Positions 44,858 to 52,483 of a stretch of 64,000 bases of DNA are shown here, one piece after another (the stretch's first letter is position 1; every line of letters starts with the position of its first letter). The DNA is taken from the NCBI GenBank assembly GCA_963841325.1, contig CAWJBZ010000001.1, positions 1-64,000 of the forward strand, given 5' to 3'. The DNA comes from CAVPPA01 sp963841325 (lineage in GTDB: Bacteria > Patescibacteriota > Saccharimonadia > Saccharimonadales > UBA4665). The notes under the pieces were generated by a model. That model was not told the DNA's origin. It made no database searches and saw nothing but the letters and a program-made list of their open reading frames with translations. The position numbers were made by a program, and so were the translations under genes.

Positions 44858-44871
44858 AACATTATAATGTT
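44858..44871 (+). promoter_or_regulatory. Autoregulatory palindrome over the AbrB-Doc promoter
   Basis: AACATTATAATGTT is a perfect 14-bp palindrome that contains the -10 TATAAT (44863-44868). TAGACA (44840-44845) is the -35 at 17 nt. An antitoxin bound here would block RNA polymerase. Confidence 0.7.
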
Positions 44872-44875
44872 TAAT

Positions 44876-45097
44876 ATGATTCAAAGTACTCAAAAAATAA
44901 TTAAGATTGGCACAAGCGGCGGTGTAACAATTCCTGCTAAGGAATTGAAACGTCAGAACATCAACTTTGGTGATGAAGTTGAAATTATAGTACGCCCCAT
45001 TCGTTCATCGAGCGTAAAAGATACCGAGGTCCTTGAAGTTGCTAAATCTATCCTCAATACCTACAAAAAAGATTTTGAGAATCTTTCGAAGCGATGA
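44876..45097 (+). CDS. AbrB/MazE-type antitoxin
   Basis: The SpoVT/AbrB swapped-hairpin domain is seen in KIIKIGTSGGVTIPAKELKRQNINFGDEVEI. The charged C-terminal third should wrap the toxin. I use ATG 44876, because the earlier in-frame ATG at 44867 lies inside the -10 region; the start then falls 7 nt after TATAAT (leaderless). The stop overlaps the toxin start by 4 nt. An AbrB partner for a Doc toxin is less usual than Phd. Confidence 0.85.
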   Translation: MIQSTQKIIKIGTSGGVTIPAKELKRQNINFGDEVEIIVRPIRSSSVKDTEVLEVAKSILNTYKKDFENLSKR

Positions 45098-45474
45098 AGA
45101 CGATTAGTCTCGAGCAGCTACTACAGATACACGCTATGGTGATTCAAGAAACCGGTGGATCAGCGGAATTAAGGGATCTAGGAAGACTCGAATCGGCCTT
45201 AGCGACCCAGACACAACATGTTTTTGACCAAGAGTTATATGCCGGCGAATTAGCTAAGGCAGCGGCACTTATTCGTGCTATTATCGCCGACCATCCTTTT
45301 GTAGACGGGAATAAACGCACCGCAATGCTTATTGGCTTAACATTTCTTGGTATTAACGATATTACATTGAAAATCCCAGAAGGTCAGATTGAGGATTTCG
45401 CTGTTAAGATAGCTATTAATAAATTAGATGTAAATGACATTGCGATTTGGTTGGAGTCTTATCGAGCACATTAA
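45094..45474 (+). CDS. doc: Doc (death-on-curing) Fic-fold toxin
   Basis: Fic motif ADHPFVDGNKRTAMLIGL near residue 68, with HxFxDGNK typical of Doc kinases that phosphorylate EF-Tu. The N-terminal LEQLLQIHAMVIQETGG...LGRLESALA also matches Doc. The 126 residues are normal. Translationally coupled to the AbrB antitoxin. Confidence 0.9.
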   Translation: MKTISLEQLLQIHAMVIQETGGSAELRDLGRLESALATQTQHVFDQELYAGELAKAAALIRAIIADHPFVDGNKRTAMLIGLTFLGINDITLKIPEGQIEDFAVKIAINKLDVNDIAIWLESYRAH

Positions 45475-45591
45475 TAAGTAGTTAAACTTTAATTTAGCTA
45501 GTTTGAACGGATACGAACCCATCAAAGTTTGTTAAATGTTGTGCTATACTACACAGTAGTAAGCCTAAGATAAACAAAAAGTACTACTAAA

Positions 45592-47298
45592 ATGTTAAGT
45601 CCTGATGGTATATTTCTGCAGCTGAGTTTTATTATTGTGGTCGGTGCAGTAGTTTCGCTGATTATGCGATTGCTGCGTCAGCCGCTGATTTTAGGCTATA
45701 TCTTAACTGGTTTGTTAGTTGGCCCAGCTGCTTTTAACCTGATTCACCTGAATACCTTCAATGATTTCGCCAGTATTGGCATTGCCCTGCTGTTGTTCAT
45801 TATCGGTCTAGGGATGAACGTTTCGGTGATCAAGAAACTTGGAGGTACGGTCTTTTTGGCCACTACGGCTGAACTGCTAACTGTCGGTATTGTCGGATTT
45901 CTGGTCAGTACGGCTCTTGGTTTCAGCCGCTGGGCGTCAGTGATTATCGGCTTGAGCCTCTTCTTTAGCAGCACCATTATTATCGTCAAGATTTTGACCG
46001 ATAAAAAAGAACAAAGCCGACTGCACGGACAGATCGCCATCGGTATTGTGCTATTTGACGATGTGATTGCCACCATTGCCCTGCTATTTGTGACGGCCGC
46101 CAAAAACCATACTTTGGGCTTTTCCCAACTGGGGGTTTTAGTGCTCCAAGCTTGCCTGCTGGCAGCCCTGTTAATTATCGCCAGTACCCAAATACTGCCC
46201 CGGTTAGTCAAGTTCATGGCTTCTTCACAGGAGATGCTTTTTCTGTTTGCCGTTGGCTGGGGTTTTGGAATAGCCAGTCTGTTTGAGATTGCCGGTTTTG
46301 ATATTGAAATCGGAGCCCTGTTTGCTGGTGTATCCTTGGCTAGTCTGCCCTACGCTCAAGAAATTGAAGCCAGGTTGAAGCCGCTCCGGGATTTCTTCGT
46401 GGTCCTGTTTTTCATTGTGCTGGGTCAAAGTTTAAGCTTACATGGCATTCATCAGGCTTTAGTGCCGGCCTTAATTTTATCGGCAGTGGTGCTCCTGATT
46501 AAGCCGGCTACTATTATTTCGACACTCGGCTCGTTGGGCTACTCCAAGCGGGTCAGCTTTATGGCCGGGGCTAACCTGACTCAGGTTGGCGAATTTTCGA
46601 TTGTACTAGCCGTTTTAGCCGTCAGCACCGGGTTGGTCGCTAAAAACGTTAGTACAGTAATCACTTTGGTAGCGATTATTACGATTGCCTGTGCTTCTTA
46701 TCTGACCCATTATGACAGTGCTTTGTTTAAATTATTTGACCGGCTACCGTTCCGATTGTTCGAACGAGCAGCTAAACGCCGTGAACAGCGGCCGAAGCCG
46801 GGCTATGAGCTGGTCTTGTTTGGTTACCAGAAGGGTGGTTACGAATTCATTAAAACTTTCCAGCAGTTGCACCATCGTTATTTGGTAGTAGATTACGATC
46901 CGGCCATTGTCGAACTGCTCAGCGATAAACATATACCTTGTCTGTACGGCGACGCTACCGACAGCGAACTGCTTGATGAAATCGGGGTGACCAACGCCAA
47001 ACTGGTGATCAGTACTATTACTGATTTTGAGACTAATCAACAGCTGGTGCGACACATGAATCTGTTCAACCCGGAAGCGGTGATTGTTTGCAATGCTAAT
47101 AGTTATGAAGAAGCTTTGCAGCTCTACGAACTGGGCAGTAGTTATGTGATTATTCCTCATCACGCTTCCAGTGAGCAGTTAGGGGCTTTAATTCAACGCA
47201 ATGGCATCGATAAACGCCATTTCGACCGCTATCGCAGCCAACACCTTAAACAGATGGAGATTGATCACCCCTTGTCGGTCGCCGAAGAAGCAGCCTAA
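45592..47298 (+). CDS. Kef-type cation/proton antiporter with TrkA-N domain
   Basis: 568 residues. About 12 membrane helices of the CPA2 family (GYILTGLLVGPAAF, IIGLSLFFSSTIIIVKIL, GIVLFDDVIATIALLF) are followed by a TrkA-N nucleotide-binding Rossmann domain from about 400 (LVLFGYQKGGYEFI, VVDYDPAIVELL, YGDATDSELLDEIGV). It probably exports K+ or Na+ for H+ with NAD(H) gating. Its stop overlaps the convergent DUF6580 gene by 4 nt. Confidence 0.9.
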   Translation: MLSPDGIFLQLSFIIVVGAVVSLIMRLLRQPLILGYILTGLLVGPAAFNLIHLNTFNDFASIGIALLLFIIGLGMNVSVIKKLGGTVFLATTAELLTVGIVGFLVSTALGFSRWASVIIGLSLFFSSTIIIVKILTDKKEQSRLHGQIAIGIVLFDDVIATIALLFVTAAKNHTLGFSQLGVLVLQACLLAALLIIASTQILPRLVKFMASSQEMLFLFAVGWGFGIASLFEIAGFDIEIGALFAGVSLASLPYAQEIEARLKPLRDFFVVLFFIVLGQSLSLHGIHQALVPALILSAVVLLIKPATIISTLGSLGYSKRVSFMAGANLTQVGEFSIVLAVLAVSTGLVAKNVSTVITLVAIITIACASYLTHYDSALFKLFDRLPFRLFERAAKRREQRPKPGYELVLFGYQKGGYEFIKTFQQLHHRYLVVDYDPAIVELLSDKHIPCLYGDATDSELLDEIGVTNAKLVISTITDFETNQQLVRHMNLFNPEAVIVCNANSYEEALQLYELGSSYVIIPHHASSEQLGALIQRNGIDKRHFDRYRSQHLKQMEIDHPLSVAEEAA

Positions 47299-47828
47299 TT
47301 CAGTTGAGTGGTTGGTTTAACTAATAATTTACTAACTGCTAGGCGAGCCAGGGCATACAGACCAAATAGTGCGGCCGTATAGCCAGCATCGCTCAGGGCG
47401 GTGTTTCGGAAAAACGGCAGAGCCATATCATAGCAGAGCATCAGCCCGGCCCAGGTATGCAGATACATCCCGCTCCACAGCCAAACGGCAAAATTAGTGA
47501 TGATGAAGAAAAAGACCGATGCCGAGACTGTCAGGGCGGCAGCACGTCGGAAGTTTAGTTGTCTTAACCAGAGACTGCTGGCCAGGGCAATTAAGGCGTA
47601 GCAGGCCCAGATTACCGGCATGATGTTATAGAAACCGATAATAGCATCAGAGATGATCATAGCGGTCAGCGGCACCCAGAGTGCCAGTTTGCGCGGTAAC
47701 ATTGCACCTCCAAAGATGGCCACCGCCGTGACCGGGGCAAAGTTGGCCGGATGCGGCAAGAGCCGTAGTAGAATTGCGCCAGCAATTAGGGCTAGGGCAA
47801 TCCCGATATTAATTTGTTTTTGATTCAT
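47295..47828 (-). CDS. DUF6580-like membrane protein, putative cobalamin-uptake component
   Basis: About six membrane helices. The N-terminal LLPHPANFAPVTAVAIFGGAMLPRK and the MIISDAIIGFYN turn resemble DUF6580 and ECF S-components, which bind vitamins in the membrane. Start at ATG 47828, overlapping the DUF4430 stop by 4 nt (ATGA). The operon is preceded by a cobalamin riboswitch, so B12 or a corrinoid is the likely substrate. No ECF ATPase or T-component is nearby. Confidence 0.7.
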   Translation of the reverse strand: MNQKQINIGIALALIAGAILLRLLPHPANFAPVTAVAIFGGAMLPRKLALWVPLTAMIISDAIIGFYNIMPVIWACYALIALASSLWLRQLNFRRAAALTVSASVFFFIITNFAVWLWSGMYLHTWAGLMLCYDMALPFFRNTALSDAGYTAALFGLYALARLAVSKLLVKPTTQLN

Positions 47829-48205
47829 GATTCCAGCCTCCACATAATTAGTTGATTATTATTAGTCACATAGATACTAGCTCCGCTACTGGCTTCTTTA
47901 CCATTAACATAAAATATCCAGTACTTGGAACTACTACTAGCCGTACCGTTAATTGAAGTTACAAAGTCACCGAATGAGTAGTATTTGACTTTAACGGTGG
48001 CATAGCGCTCCAGTAAGCGCAGCGCAGTTACCCCGTTTTGGCCATGATAACTGATCTGGGTGGTTTGATGTTGGGCATTAATCACCGTTTGCGCAGTTGG
48101 ATTAGCCAAGTGGGCAGCCAGTGCCCAGCCGCCTAAACCAACGACAATTATTACTATACTGATTAGGATAACGGTTTTGGTTTTTAGTTGAGCTACTCGA
48201 CTCAT
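47825..48205 (-). CDS. DUF4430 domain protein, putative corrinoid-binding
   Basis: From ATG 48205 (MSRVAQLKTK) there are 126 residues: a membrane helix (about 12-33), then a DUF4430/transcobalamin-C-like domain (GVTALRLLERYATVKVKYYSFGDFVTSING, KYWIFYVNGKEASSGASIYVTNNNQLIMW). The later start is preferred because AAGGAGG ends 4 nt before it; an upstream in-frame ATG at 48262 lies in the riboswitch leader. This domain is known from cobalamin-binding proteins, fitting the B12 riboswitch. Confidence 0.78.
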   Translation of the reverse strand: MSRVAQLKTKTVILISIVIIVVGLGGWALAAHLANPTAQTVINAQHQTTQISYHGQNGVTALRLLERYATVKVKYYSFGDFVTSINGTASSSSKYWIFYVNGKEASSGASIYVTNNNQLIMWRLES

Positions 48206-48399
48206 AGATCCTCCTTGTTCTAGGAGATCTGATGCCGAAGAGACGTTTTTTATATTCTTCATCTAATCTTGCTCGAGATCGCCCTAGAAGGCTTGGTTCG
48301 CTGTATCGGACTCTCCTTAAGGATAAGGTAAACCGTTGCGGCACAGTTCCCGATTGACACGGGATTCCAGCGTTAGTTTGTTAAGTATCTAGTAGTATA
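48206..48399 (-). promoter_or_regulatory. Cobalamin riboswitch
   Basis: The minus-strand leader contains the core blocks GCTGGAATCCCGTG (48371-48358), AACTGTGCCGCAACGGT (around 48341-48335) and the B12-box AGTCCGATACAG (48312-48301). TATACT at 48399-48394 is the likely -10. Just before the DUF4430 start, AGATC-TCCT can pair with AGGA-G-GATCT across the Shine-Dalgarno, giving translational control by SD sequestration. Confidence 0.85.
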
Positions 48400-48481
48400 A
48401 CAGCCAACGGGAGTACTAGATATAGTATTTTTCAATACATTTGGACCGCTGTTTGGTTTTTGGGTAGTGATTATGCTGTTT

Positions 48482-48506
48482 TGGCTGGGGCAGAGGGATT
48501 CGAGCC
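48482..48506 (-). repeat. tRNA 3'-end remnant (possible att site)
   Basis: On the minus strand GGCTCGAATCCCTCTGCCCCAGCCA reads in parts as the end of a tRNA: T loop TCGAATC with 3' T-stem, acceptor TGCCCCA, G and CCA. The rest of the tRNA is missing and the 5' T-stem is degenerate. Such fragments are typical scars of integration at tRNA genes. Confidence 0.55.
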
Positions 48507-48526
48507 TAGGCAGATTTGTTTAGTTG

Positions 48527-48865
48527 TTACCCTGCAACTAGAAGCGCTATATATTCTTGCGTTTGCAAAAGCGAGGTCGAAGAGACACGTTCAATAAAAG
48601 CAACATTCCTCGCCCTCCAGTCAACATTTTTAATTTGGTCAGCCAGAATAGCTCCATCAATTTTTTTAGTTTTTATCACTACCTCGAAAGGGTATCCCTT
48701 TATCTTTGAGGTCACTGGGCAAGTTACCATAAGCCCACTTTTCTTGTTGTACTCGTAAGGCGACAATACTAAAGCGGGTCGCACTCCAGCTTGTTCGTGA
48801 CCTTGCTGAGGAGTGAAGTTTAACCACACCAAATCTCCTCTTGTGGGGATATATGTTTCTACCAT
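48527..48865 (-). CDS. mazF: MazF/PemK-type mRNA interferase toxin
   Basis: 112 residues with the MazF fold: RGDLVWLNFTPQQGHEQAGVRPALVLSP, GLMVTCPVTSKIKGYPFEV and DGAILADQIKNVDWRAR are classic, including the substrate-loop Arg and catalytic Thr/Ser region. Its start overlaps the mazE stop by a few nt, as usual for the pair. Confidence 0.92.
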   Translation of the reverse strand: MVETYIPTRGDLVWLNFTPQQGHEQAGVRPALVLSPYEYNKKSGLMVTCPVTSKIKGYPFEVVIKTKKIDGAILADQIKNVDWRARNVAFIERVSSTSLLQTQEYIALLVAG

Positions 48866-49107
48866 ATTTCTTTACCGACCGGGCCACCCCAATCGATCTC
48901 GCCATGAATGTTCTCAGGAGTGACTTTTCCCAACAGCTGTTTCAGGGTTAGTTTTTTGTGGCTTTTTCGCTCCAAAGTTGCCACTTTACCGTTACTTATA
49001 ATTTGAAGGTCGTTGTCTTCCGAAAGCCCTAGATTTTGCACAATTGCTCGGGGAATACGAATTGCTAAACTATTGCCCCATTTCTTTACCGTAGTCGTTG
49101 TTTGCAT
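48859..49107 (-). CDS. mazE: MazE-type antitoxin
   Basis: MQTTTTVKKWGNSLAIRIPRAIVQNLGL is the typical AbrB/MazE DNA-binding hairpin; the tail DWGGPVGKEIW is the toxin-binding segment. ATG 49107 is chosen because AGGAGG (49120-49115) is 7 nt away; an upstream in-frame ATG would lie in the operator. Confidence 0.92.
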   Translation of the reverse strand: MQTTTTVKKWGNSLAIRIPRAIVQNLGLSEDNDLQIISNGKVATLERKSHKKLTLKQLLGKVTPENIHGEIDWGGPVGKEIW

Positions 49108-49126
49108 TATTAATCCTCCTATAATA

Positions 49127-49156
49127 AGTATATACAAATGTATATACATATGTCAA
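49127..49156 (-). promoter_or_regulatory. mazEF promoter and operator
   Basis: TTGACA (49156-49151), 18 nt, TATACT (49132-49127). Two copies of the self-palindromic GTATATAC (49128-49135 and 49140-49147) overlap the -10 and spacer, a good antitoxin binding site. Confidence 0.75.
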
Positions 49157-49182
49157 CGTTTTTGTCCTCTGAGTAACTAAAT

Positions 49183-49232
49183 TGGCTGACCTTACTGGGT
49201 TCGAACAGTCCTTTGTAAGGACGGGATTAATA
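49183..49232 (-). repeat. Degenerate tRNA-Val (UAC)-like 3' half
   Basis: On the minus strand an anticodon-arm-like GTCCTTACAAAGGAC, then a damaged T arm (ACTGTTCGAACCCAGT) and AAGGTCAGCCA. The variable loop is missing and no D arm or 5' acceptor strand is found. It is a broken tRNA remnant beside mazEF, matching the other remnant at 48482. Confidence 0.5.
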
Positions 49233-49244
49233 CCGTTTTATTTC

Positions 49245-49919
49245 TTATAACAAGTGAAAGCTTTCGACGATAGATTCAAAGATAGTGTAGTCAGCGCTAC
49301 CGCTATTATCGGTATACACCAATAAGATAGCGTGCTGGCCAGTATTGGGACCGTCTAAAGTGATTGCCCCTTGAGCGGAACCGATAGCCACTACGTCACG
49401 TTCATAATTAGCAGTATCACAAATGAAGTTAACCCCGTCCCATTTAGCGGTAACTGTTCCTGTCACTGCCGATTGTGGAGTGGGAGTAGTAAAATCGGTA
49501 CAGTTTTCAGAAACCGAACCGGTCGCTTCCAATTGGTTACCGTTGACTTGCACCGGCAGCAAGGCGTTAACTGCCAGATTAGTGGGCACTTTATTGATAT
49601 AGACATCAATCCGGCGAGCAGCATCACCGCTAGTGCCCTGCCAACTGTAAATTTCGTAAGGATCGTTAATATTGATAGCTGGCTTCCAGCCATCCGGCAA
49701 GGCAAAGCTAAAACCGTGCTCGTTAATTTGTTGAGTAGCGGTACTATTAGCCGAATAGTATTGGGTAACTGCTGAGGATTGGCGCAAAACAGTCTGTGAT
49801 TTCAGGTCGTGGCGGAGCACCAAAATAGTGGCTATCAGCACACCAATAGCTACCAGACTAATAATGATATAGATCCGATAGTGATGTTTGATTTGATGGC
49901 CGATTCGATACATAAACAC
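49245..49919 (-). CDS. Membrane-anchored extracytoplasmic protein of unknown function
   Basis: 224 residues. A signal anchor (about 16-37) after a basic, His-containing N-terminus; the outer domain includes HGFSFALPDGWKPAI, resembling the start of PsbP-like or lipoprotein beta domains, and two Cys (SENCTDF, NFICDT) that could pair. Ends IFESIVESFHLL. Stand-alone on the minus strand. Confidence 0.6.
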   Translation of the reverse strand: MFMYRIGHQIKHHYRIYIIISLVAIGVLIATILVLRHDLKSQTVLRQSSAVTQYYSANSTATQQINEHGFSFALPDGWKPAININDPYEIYSWQGTSGDAARRIDVYINKVPTNLAVNALLPVQVNGNQLEATGSVSENCTDFTTPTPQSAVTGTVTAKWDGVNFICDTANYERDVVAIGSAQGAITLDGPNTGQHAILLVYTDNSGSADYTIFESIVESFHLL

Positions 49920-49951
49920 CCATCTGTTTAAGCTTATTGATTATTAAATGT

Positions 49952-50443
49952 TCATCCGTTTGATTGGCTGCCGGCTGCCCGTTTCTTCAGAGCGATCAAT
50001 CTGGGCTGAAAACTCTGAGCGGCCGCCGACATCCCTAAGACATTTAGGGCACCGATTAGCACAGACAAACTATCCAGTTGAGGCTCAGCCAGCAGTTCCC
50101 CGGTTTGTTCAGCTTGGGCAAAAGCATGGTCGACCTTTTCCACCAGCCATCTTTCGTCATTCGGGTCAACTAGGTTTGAGGTTACCGGCCGATCGGCGAT
50201 CGGATTGGTCAATTCCAGCGAACGTGCCGAGTAATCGCGCTTTTTCAGGTGTCCGCGACGAATCAAATTGTTGATATGCAGCGCTACGGTGGCTATCGAG
50301 GTGTAGTTTAACCCCCCCATTATTTCCCGGTAGCTGGGGCTATAACCGTGTTCGATAATAAACCGCTCGATGAAGGTCAGTAATTGACGCTGTTTTTTTG
50401 TTGGCCGGATAACTTTAGGGGTCTCTGTTTGCTTTTCGTTCAT
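49952..50443 (-). CDS. LexA-like DNA-binding protein without peptidase domain
   Basis: Residues about 15-80 match the LexA winged helix: TKKQRQLLTFIERFIIEHGYSPSYREIMGGLNYTSIATVALHINNLIRRGHLKK. The remaining 80 residues contain neither the Ala-Gly cleavage site nor the Ser/Lys dyad of the S24 domain, but a helical stretch (WLVEKVDHAFAQAEQTGELL). It is thus a LexA-type repressor that cannot self-cleave, or a different regulator using the same HTH. Confidence 0.75.
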   Translation of the reverse strand: MNEKQTETPKVIRPTKKQRQLLTFIERFIIEHGYSPSYREIMGGLNYTSIATVALHINNLIRRGHLKKRDYSARSLELTNPIADRPVTSNLVDPNDERWLVEKVDHAFAQAEQTGELLAEPQLDSLSVLIGALNVLGMSAAAQSFQPRLIALKKRAAGSQSNG

Positions 50444-50562
50444 GTTTATATCTTACTACTCCTTTTCAACAACGCCAATAATAAGTTACCGTAGATACCA
50501 GATGCAAGCTATCAAGTTTCTGAATTTTCAAACTGTAGTGTACCGTTCTGGTATTGTATCCA

Positions 50563-50820
50563 TTATCGATAGATGTCTCTACGATGACGAACTTTTATGA
50601 TTAGTACTACTAACTTTTTATCTAAAATATCATATATAATCCGATAATCTCCCGCCCTGAGTCGCCAGCTTTTAACGCCGACCATCGGGCGAACGTTGCC
50701 TTTTCTGGGGTTTGTACTAAGTTTATCAATTGCCTTAACTATCTGTAAGATTGTTTGATGTGGTAGCTTATGGAGTTCTTTACGCGCGCTTTTAGTGAAT
50801 TCAACTACGTAATTGTTCAT
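50563..50820 (-). CDS. relE: RelE/ParE-family toxin
   Basis: 85 residues: YVVEFTKSARKELHKLPHQTILQIVKAID, GVKSWRLRAGDYRIIYDILDKKLVVLIIKVRHRRDIYR. The basic C-terminus and the RAGDYRIIY strand are diagnostic of RelE-type ribosome-dependent mRNases. Overlaps the antitoxin gene by 20 nt. Confidence 0.92.
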   Translation of the reverse strand: MNNYVVEFTKSARKELHKLPHQTILQIVKAIDKLSTNPRKGNVRPMVGVKSWRLRAGDYRIIYDILDKKLVVLIIKVRHRRDIYR

Positions 50821-51040
50821 AGGTTAACCCAAGTTCTCGTAATACCACTTCAAACGGAACAGTCGGTTCACCTCGGCGTTTTTCGATTTCCTTAATATCG
50901 TCAAGATCTTCAACCATATCGGCAAACTGTTCATTAATAACGTCAGAAACTGAACGGTTCTCGGCTATCGCTTTATGCTTAATAAACTTCTTAACAAATG
51001 GGTTTAGATAAATGGTTGTTTTTTCGCTTAATTTACTCAT
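50801..51040 (-). CDS. RHH-type antitoxin of the RelE module
   Basis: 79 residues. KTTIYLNPFVKKFIKHKAIAENRSVSDVINEQF is a ribbon-helix-helix DNA-binding domain, followed by an acidic neutralising tail. TAATAT at 51052-51047 ends 6 nt before the ATG, so the transcript is probably leaderless. Confidence 0.85.
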   Translation of the reverse strand: MSKLSEKTTIYLNPFVKKFIKHKAIAENRSVSDVINEQFADMVEDLDDIKEIEKRRGEPTVPFEVVLRELGLTYEQLRS

Positions 51041-51046
51041 ATGTCT

Positions 51047-51075
51047 ATATTAGCGTTATGACGTCATAATGTCAA
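51047..51075 (-). promoter_or_regulatory. Promoter and palindromic operator of the RHH-RelE module
   Basis: TTGACA (51075-51070), 17 nt, TAATAT (51052-51047). The perfect 14-bp palindrome TTATGACGTCATAA (51056-51069) fills most of the spacer. Confidence 0.8.
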
Positions 51076-51134
51076 GACGGTGTATCAGTCCATAACAAAT
51101 AAAGCCACATCAAGCTTAAACGCATTGTTATGCC

Positions 51135-52460
51135 TTAGTCAGTATGGTACCCAGCTGACTGAGATTTGGGCGGCGTAGCACAAACTACAGCTGCCAGCCC
51201 CCACCATAGATAAGCTAAGGTATCATCAGCCCAGGCATGGCTCAGTAGATTCACAAAACTAATACCAATTAGAGCAACCAATAAACCAATAGCTAGCGGA
51301 TTGGTGCGCCGTTGCCATAATTTCAGGCCTACCATAATATTGATAGCCAAAAACAGAGCCAGACCGATCCAGCCGGTTTCCTGCCCGATTTGAATGAAGT
51401 AGTTTTCGGCAATCCGAGCGGGATGCCTAGTGTTATAAACCGAAGCCGGACCGGCTGTTCCCGGGCCATAACCGAGCGGGTCATGCAGCAGATCATGCAG
51501 ACCGTTAGATAGAGCTGAAGCATGTCCTTGGTTAGAATTGGTGGCGACAATGGAATTGGTTTGGGTGTGAAGAAAGATGTTCTGGAAGGTGCTGTTTTGA
51601 TGAAGCGCCAAAACTAAACCGGCGGCGATAATAACACCAACGGCCGTCATCATTAAAGCTAGTCGGCGAGTATGTTGACTCTTTAGGCTAACTAGTAGTA
51701 GTACCGCCACACTGAGCACTAGACCGATCCAGGCTGCTCTAGAAAAGCTCAAAATAAGGGCCAATAGTCCCCCGGCGGCTAGCACTACCAACTGCCACTT
51801 CTTTTGTCTTTGCCACCAGGCCAGTACCAGACTCAAAACCACCACCAGATAAGCACCGAGGGGATCAGCACCACGCAGCGTTGACATGATCCGCAGATAG
51901 TGAATGTTACTGTTGATATCTTCATAGGGAAAGATAGTTTTAGAACTATAGCCCAGGTGCGTTAAAAAATTATAAGGCAGTACAAAATACTGGAGCAGCC
52001 CGAAGACAATTACTACCGCCGCTGGCCAGAAAATTAGTTTTGGCCAGATGCCTTTTAGTTTAGGAGCACTGATAGTAATAACCCAAATGATTCCAAAGAA
52101 AATGAAGTAACGACTATCACTAATCCAGCCATAACCCAGAGCCTTAGCACTGACCTGATGGGTTAGATAAGCGACGATTCCCCAGACGATTTGAACTAGG
52201 ATAAAGGCGGCCATCAGCCAGGCCAGTTTGGACTTCAGGAGGCGTTTTCTAAGCTTTTGGTTTTTGATCAACAAATAAATTGCCCCCAGAGCCAGCGGGA
52301 TCAGCAGGAATTCCTTCCACAGCCGCAGGGCGGTATAGTGGCCAATCAGCTGCGACAACCAAACAGTCAGTACGGCATGAAACGGTATCAAAAGCATTAT
52401 GACTGCCACTATCACCAGTAGCAGTTGAGTTATTCTAGTGTTCAGTTTCCGCTCAAGCAT
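51135..52460 (-). CDS. O-antigen ligase/polymerase-like membrane protein (Wzy/WaaL)
   Basis: 441 residues with about 12 membrane helices. The long outer loop (HSYSSKTIFPYEDINSN-like, NQGHASALSNGLHDLLHDPLGYGPGTAGPASVYN) and ARIAENYFIQIGQETGWIGLALF match the O-antigen ligase (Wzy_C) family, which polymerises or transfers surface glycans. A TAATAT ends 6 nt before the ATG. Divergent from the initiating glycosyltransferase. Confidence 0.85.
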   Translation of the reverse strand: MLERKLNTRITQLLLVIVAVIMLLIPFHAVLTVWLSQLIGHYTALRLWKEFLLIPLALGAIYLLIKNQKLRKRLLKSKLAWLMAAFILVQIVWGIVAYLTHQVSAKALGYGWISDSRYFIFFGIIWVITISAPKLKGIWPKLIFWPAAVVIVFGLLQYFVLPYNFLTHLGYSSKTIFPYEDINSNIHYLRIMSTLRGADPLGAYLVVVLSLVLAWWQRQKKWQLVVLAAGGLLALILSFSRAAWIGLVLSVAVLLLVSLKSQHTRRLALMMTAVGVIIAAGLVLALHQNSTFQNIFLHTQTNSIVATNSNQGHASALSNGLHDLLHDPLGYGPGTAGPASVYNTRHPARIAENYFIQIGQETGWIGLALFLAINIMVGLKLWQRRTNPLAIGLLVALIGISFVNLLSHAWADDTLAYLWWGLAAVVCATPPKSQSAGYHTD

Positions 52461-52483
52461 GGGTGTATATTAAAGTATAGCTC

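Noticed and set aside
45744..46217. 157-codon frame opposite the Kef-type antiporter
   Set aside because: Antisense of membrane-helix codons; no independent evidence.
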